Assembly: GCA_900550865.1 (NCBI GenBank)
Contig: URTM01000015.1
Location: 1 to 64,000, forward strand
DNA length: 64,000 nt
Origin: an uncultured Dorea sp.
GTDB lineage: Bacteria > Bacillota > Clostridia > Lachnospirales > Lachnospiraceae
Direction of reading: 5' to 3'
Shown here: one piece after another, positions 61,093 to 64,000 of the stretch
Layout: each line of letters begins with the position of its first letter
How positions within the stretch are numbered: the first letter of the stretch is position 1
The notes under the pieces: generated by a model
Seen by the model: the letters and a program-made list of their open reading frames with translations, nothing else
Database searches by the model: none
What the model was told of the DNA's origin: nothing
Position numbers and translations under genes: made by a program

Positions 61093-61965
61093 TTATTTAA
61101 CATGTGTATGTGTGAACAAATGATCCTGGCAATATTCATAATTGCCATTACATTTTGAGCAATACCGGAATTCCAGATTCGGATCATCCAGTTCTGTTCT
61201 TCCGCAGACTGCACATCTGTGTTTTGCTCCATTTGCATAGACATTCACCGGTCTTTCTGCCCGTCTCATCTTGCGTTTGAAATCGTTCTTTCTCTTCATC
61301 TGACCTGGTGAATACGGCTTCATATTCCGTGAACTTAAGAAAAAGATGATAAAGTTCAGGATTGAGATGAATGCTGCAAGCGCATTCGCCTTATAATATA
61401 TGCCGAAGACACCTCCGCCGTAGGCCGGAAGAAAAGCCTGCACAATCGCATAGACGAAATACAAGCCATCAAGTATAGCCAGCCATTTAATCTTAATCGG
61501 AATGACGAAGAATAATAACAGCTGGATATCCGGATAAAGTGCTGCAAATGCAAAGAATAACGACAGATTCAGATACCAGGTATCCATCGGTAACACAGCG
61601 CCTGTCAGTAAATATGCCAGTATGGCTCCAATTACAATAAAGAGCATTCCCGAAAAGAAATACAGATTAAAACGAAAAGCCCCCCATGCTGCCTCTAACT
61701 GTTTCCCTATCATATAATAGAGATACAACGCAAATACAATAAAAATCAGACTGTCAGATGGAGGCTGGATGATAAATGTAACAATTCTCCATATCTGCCC
61801 CTGAAGAATCTTGCTGGCATCCAGGCTTAAGAACTGGCTATAGAACGTTGGGTTGATCAACTCCAGCGCAAATCCGGCTGCATATAGTATTATAATATAT
61901 GTGATCAAATTTGGAATCGCATATCTGCTAAATTTCCGTTCAAGTTTATCTAACCAATTGTTCAT
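61093..61965 (-). CDS. Rhomboid-like membrane protein with zinc-ribbon tail
   Basis: A 290-residue protein. Six hydrophobic helices fill about residues 17-210; LSLDASKILQGQIWRIVTFI and FRFNLYFFSGMLFIVIGA match the rhomboid loop-1/helix-2 layout. The rhomboid serine (GxSG) and the partner histidine in the last helix are not present, so it is probably not a protease, like Der1-type and other pseudo-rhomboids. The tail carries CAVCG and CSKC, with CQDH and H residues after it, a zinc ribbon or small zinc cluster. It lies before pyk on the same transcript. Confidence 0.75.
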   Translation of the reverse strand: MNNWLDKLERKFSRYAIPNLITYIIILYAAGFALELINPTFYSQFLSLDASKILQGQIWRIVTFIIQPPSDSLIFIVFALYLYYMIGKQLEAAWGAFRFNLYFFSGMLFIVIGAILAYLLTGAVLPMDTWYLNLSLFFAFAALYPDIQLLLFFVIPIKIKWLAILDGLYFVYAIVQAFLPAYGGGVFGIYYKANALAAFISILNFIIFFLSSRNMKPYSPGQMKRKNDFKRKMRRAERPVNVYANGAKHRCAVCGRTELDDPNLEFRYCSKCNGNYEYCQDHLFTHTHVK

Positions 61966-62002
61966 ATAACTGCTCCTTTACGTTTATTCTCACACTGTAG
62001 AT

Positions 62003-62031
62003 ATTCTACCTTCCCAACTGATATTTGTCAA
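62003..62031 (-). promoter_or_regulatory. Promoter of the rhomboid-like-pyk unit
   Basis: Minus-strand TTGACA (62026-62031) and TAGAAT (62003-62008), 17-bp spacing. Confidence 0.65.
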
Positions 62032-62082
62032 TTGTGCCAAGTAAAGTTCATCTCTTTTTAACATATCTTCAACATTTGTTAA

Positions 62083-62111
62083 TTGTCTTTTCAGATCATT
62101 TGTCGTATAAT
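62083..62111 (+). promoter_or_regulatory. Promoter of the activase gene
   Basis: TTGTCT (62083-62088) and TATAAT (62106-62111), 17-bp spacing. Confidence 0.6.
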
Positions 62112-62189
62112 GTTACAGGTCACAGCTAAGCAAAATGCATTTAATAAGAAGAAAGACATATATTTTAACATGATAAGGAGTTACATAAT

Positions 62190-64000
62190 ATGAATCAAAA
62201 GGAATTATACACACTTGGTATCGACATCGGTTCTACGACCGTAAAGATCGCCATATTAGATGAGAATAATGAAGTGGTATTTTCTGATTATGAGAGGCAT
62301 TTCGCGAACATCCAGGAAACTCTTTCCGATCTGTTAGGAAGAGCGATACATAAATTAGGTCCTGTCCATGCGTCACCGGTCATTACCGGTTCCGGCGGAC
62401 TGACACTTGCAAAGCACCTTGGTGTACCATTCGTACAGGAGGTTATTGCCGTATCGACTGCTCTTCAGGACTATGCACCTCAGACAGACGTTGCGATCGA
62501 GCTCGGCGGCGAAGATGCCAAGATCATCTACTTTGAAGGTGGTAATGTTGAGCAGCGTATGAACGGCGTATGTGCCGGTGGTACAGGATCCTTCATCGAC
62601 CAGATGGCTTCTCTTTTGCAGACCGATGCCTCTGGACTGAATGAGTATGCGAAAAATTATAAAGCTCTCTATACCATCGCCGCACGATGTGGTGTATTTG
62701 CCAAAACAGATATCCAGCCTCTGATCAATGACGGTGCTGCCAAAGAAGACCTTGCTGCTTCTATATTCCAGGCAGTTGTCAACCAGACCATCAGCGGACT
62801 GGCCTGTGGTAAACCAATCCGCGGACATGTCGCGTTTCTCGGAGGACCTCTTCATTTCCTCTCTGAACTGCGCGAAGCTTTCATCCGCACACTGAAACTG
62901 GACGATGAACACATCATCGCCCCGACACATTCTCATCTGTTTGCAGCAGCCGGTTCTGCTCTGAATTCAAAGAAAGATCTGGACGTGCCTCTCATTGACA
63001 TGCAGCACCGTCTGGAAGGAAAGATCAAAATGGAATTCGAAGTGGACCGTATGGATCCGCTGTTTGCAACGGAAGCAGATTTTAAAGAATTCGAAGATCG
63101 TCACGCAAAGCATCAGGTACCGGTGAAAGATCTTGCCACCTATCAGGGAAAAGCATTCCTTGGTATCGATGCAGGTTCTACGACAACCAAAGCCGCCCTG
63201 GTCGGTGAAGACGGTACTTTATTATATTCTTTCTATCATAATAACGATGGAGATCCACTTGGTACTACGATCTCTGCAATCAAAGACATTTACAGTAAGC
63301 TGCCGGAAGGAGTTGAGATTGTACACTCCTGCTCTACCGGATACGGTGAGGCACTGATCAAGGCCGCCCTCCTGTTGGACGAAGGAGAGGTTGAGACAGT
63401 TTCTCATTACTATGCTGCTTCTTTCTTTGAGCCCGACGTAGACTGTATCCTCGATATCGGCGGCCAGGATATGAAATGTATCAAGATCAAGAACCAGACC
63501 GTTGACAGCGTACAGTTAAATGAAGCTTGTTCATCCGGATGCGGATCTTTCATTGAAACATTTGCAAAATCACTGAATTATACGGTAGAGGATTTTGCCC
63601 ACGAAGCATTATTTGCCAAGAATCCGATCGACCTTGGTACCCGCTGTACTGTTTTCATGAACTCAAAAGTAAAACAGGCACAGAAAGAAGGCGCAGAGGT
63701 TGCTGATATTTCAGCCGGTCTTGCTTATTCGGTAATCAAGAACGCCTTATTCAAAGTTATCAAGGTGTCTGATGCATCCGAACTCGGTAAACACATCGTT
63801 GTTCAGGGAGGAACCTTCTACAATAACGCTGTACTCAGAAGTTTTGAAAAGATTGCCAACTGCGAAGCCATCCGTCCGGACATTGCCGGTATCATGGGTG
63901 CTTTCGGAGCTGCACTGATCGCGCGTGAGCGTTATGTCGACTGTGAAGGCACAACCATGCTTTCCATCGAAGACATTGAAGCTATGGAATATTCTACAAC
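62190..64000 (+). CDS. 2-hydroxyacyl-CoA dehydratase activase-related protein, tandem type (N-terminal part)
   Basis: At least 603 residues, open at the window's right edge. Two BadF/BadG/HgdC-type ATPase domains follow each other. The first starts TLGIDIGSTTVKIAILD (about 8-24) and has GVCAGGTGSFIDQMA (about 128-142); the second starts FLGIDAGSTTTKAALVG near residue 324 and has ACSSGCGSFIETFA near residue 448, with the cysteines of both domains conserved. Such proteins hydrolyse ATP to drive electrons into 2-hydroxyacyl-CoA or benzoyl-CoA-type enzymes via a shared [4Fe-4S] cluster. The tandem form usually continues into DUF2229 and a component-like region, exceeding 1,400 residues. AAGGAG lies 9 nt before the ATG. 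Its physiological partner is unknown. Confidence 0.88.
   Translation, partial: MNQKELYTLGIDIGSTTVKIAILDENNEVVFSDYERHFANIQETLSDLLGRAIHKLGPVHASPVITGSGGLTLAKHLGVPFVQEVIAVSTALQDYAPQTDVAIELGGEDAKIIYFEGGNVEQRMNGVCAGGTGSFIDQMASLLQTDASGLNEYAKNYKALYTIAARCGVFAKTDIQPLINDGAAKEDLAASIFQAVVNQTISGLACGKPIRGHVAFLGGPLHFLSELREAFIRTLKLDDEHIIAPTHSHLFAAAGSALNSKKDLDVPLIDMQHRLEGKIKMEFEVDRMDPLFATEADFKEFEDRHAKHQVPVKDLATYQGKAFLGIDAGSTTTKAALVGEDGTLLYSFYHNNDGDPLGTTISAIKDIYSKLPEGVEIVHSCSTGYGEALIKAALLLDEGEVETVSHYYAASFFEPDVDCILDIGGQDMKCIKIKNQTVDSVQLNEACSSGCGSFIETFAKSLNYTVEDFAHEALFAKNPIDLGTRCTVFMNSKVKQAQKEGAEVADISAGLAYSVIKNALFKVIKVSDASELGKHIVVQGGTFYNNAVLRSFEKIANCEAIRPDIAGIMGAFGAALIARERYVDCEGTTMLSIEDIEAMEYST

Noticed and set aside
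62373..62936. Minus-strand 187-residue open frame
   Set aside because: It lies wholly inside the activase gene, whose frame has clear domain motifs; it is a shadow.
1..64000. CRISPR arrays, rRNA genes and intact insertion sequences
   Set aside because: No regularly spaced repeats, no rRNA signatures and no full transposase were seen; only an integrase remnant and the palindrome.

Overview
The window reads as chromosomal DNA of a low- to mid-GC anaerobic Firmicute of the Lachnospiraceae (Clostridia). Pointers are the plsX-acpP-rnc-smc-ftsY block, alr next to a MazF-type toxin and a fused NnrE/NnrD, Rex, a pta-ackA acetate pathway, a Re-type citrate synthase beside a eukaryotic-type NADP isocitrate dehydrogenase, the paired ACT-domain and PFL (UPF0210) proteins, and a tandem BadF/HgdC-type activase. 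The genus cannot be fixed from the sequence. Most genes lie on the minus strand, and Shine-Dalgarno sequences of the AAGGAGG type are strong and often decide the start codon.

Layout. 0-4.3 kb is an accessory patch: a BceAB-like peptide-resistance ABC transporter (ATPase cut by the window edge), a divergent PadR regulator with its membrane partner, a short remnant of a second BceA-like ATPase, and small membrane proteins. 4.4-16.6 kb is housekeeping: zinc-ribbon/TPR protein, FtsK/SpoIIIE, a ClpP-like TepA protease, YebC, a CBS-domain protein, MazF, Alr, NnrDE, Rex and an ABC-F ATPase. 16.7-20.1 kb is a citrate synthase-GntR-isocitrate dehydrogenase operon making 2-oxoglutarate, with a 28-bp palindrome on its promoter. 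20.2-28.2 kb holds IlvA, FtsY, Smc, RNase III, ACP and PlsX. 28.4-37.2 kb is metabolic and transport: an M20 amidohydrolase, a 212-bp imperfect palindrome, an NSS-type transporter, a nitroreductase, an unrecognised membrane protein and two peptidases. 37.5-49.4 kb holds L32/DUF177, AckA/Pta, MgtE, TmcAL, PFL/ACT, WalJ-like hydrolase, CoaE and PolA.

49.6-52.7 kb is an AT-rich island immediately downstream of tRNA-Leu(CAA). It carries an integrase remnant, a HEPN/MNT pair, a Uma2 nuclease, a PBECR-like protein, a 14-codon gene stub, and, on the minus strand, an ORF-free unit with its own promoter. That unit has the three-way switch architecture of a riboswitch or attenuator and I cannot assign it to a known class; it is the best candidate for something undescribed here. 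52.8-56.4 kb is a 1,191-residue surface protein with SpaA-like and four VaFE (Thr-Gln ester bond) domains and a sortase-type tail. 56.7-64 kb has a lipoprotein, a diaminopimelate decarboxylase with a TrmB-type regulator, pyruvate kinase, a rhomboid-like zinc-ribbon protein and the start of a large 2-hydroxyacyl-CoA dehydratase activase.

Several intergenic regions are strikingly compact: terminators that carry the next gene's Shine-Dalgarno or -35 element, and two divergent promoters sharing one -10 region. All regulatory calls are by eye and untested.
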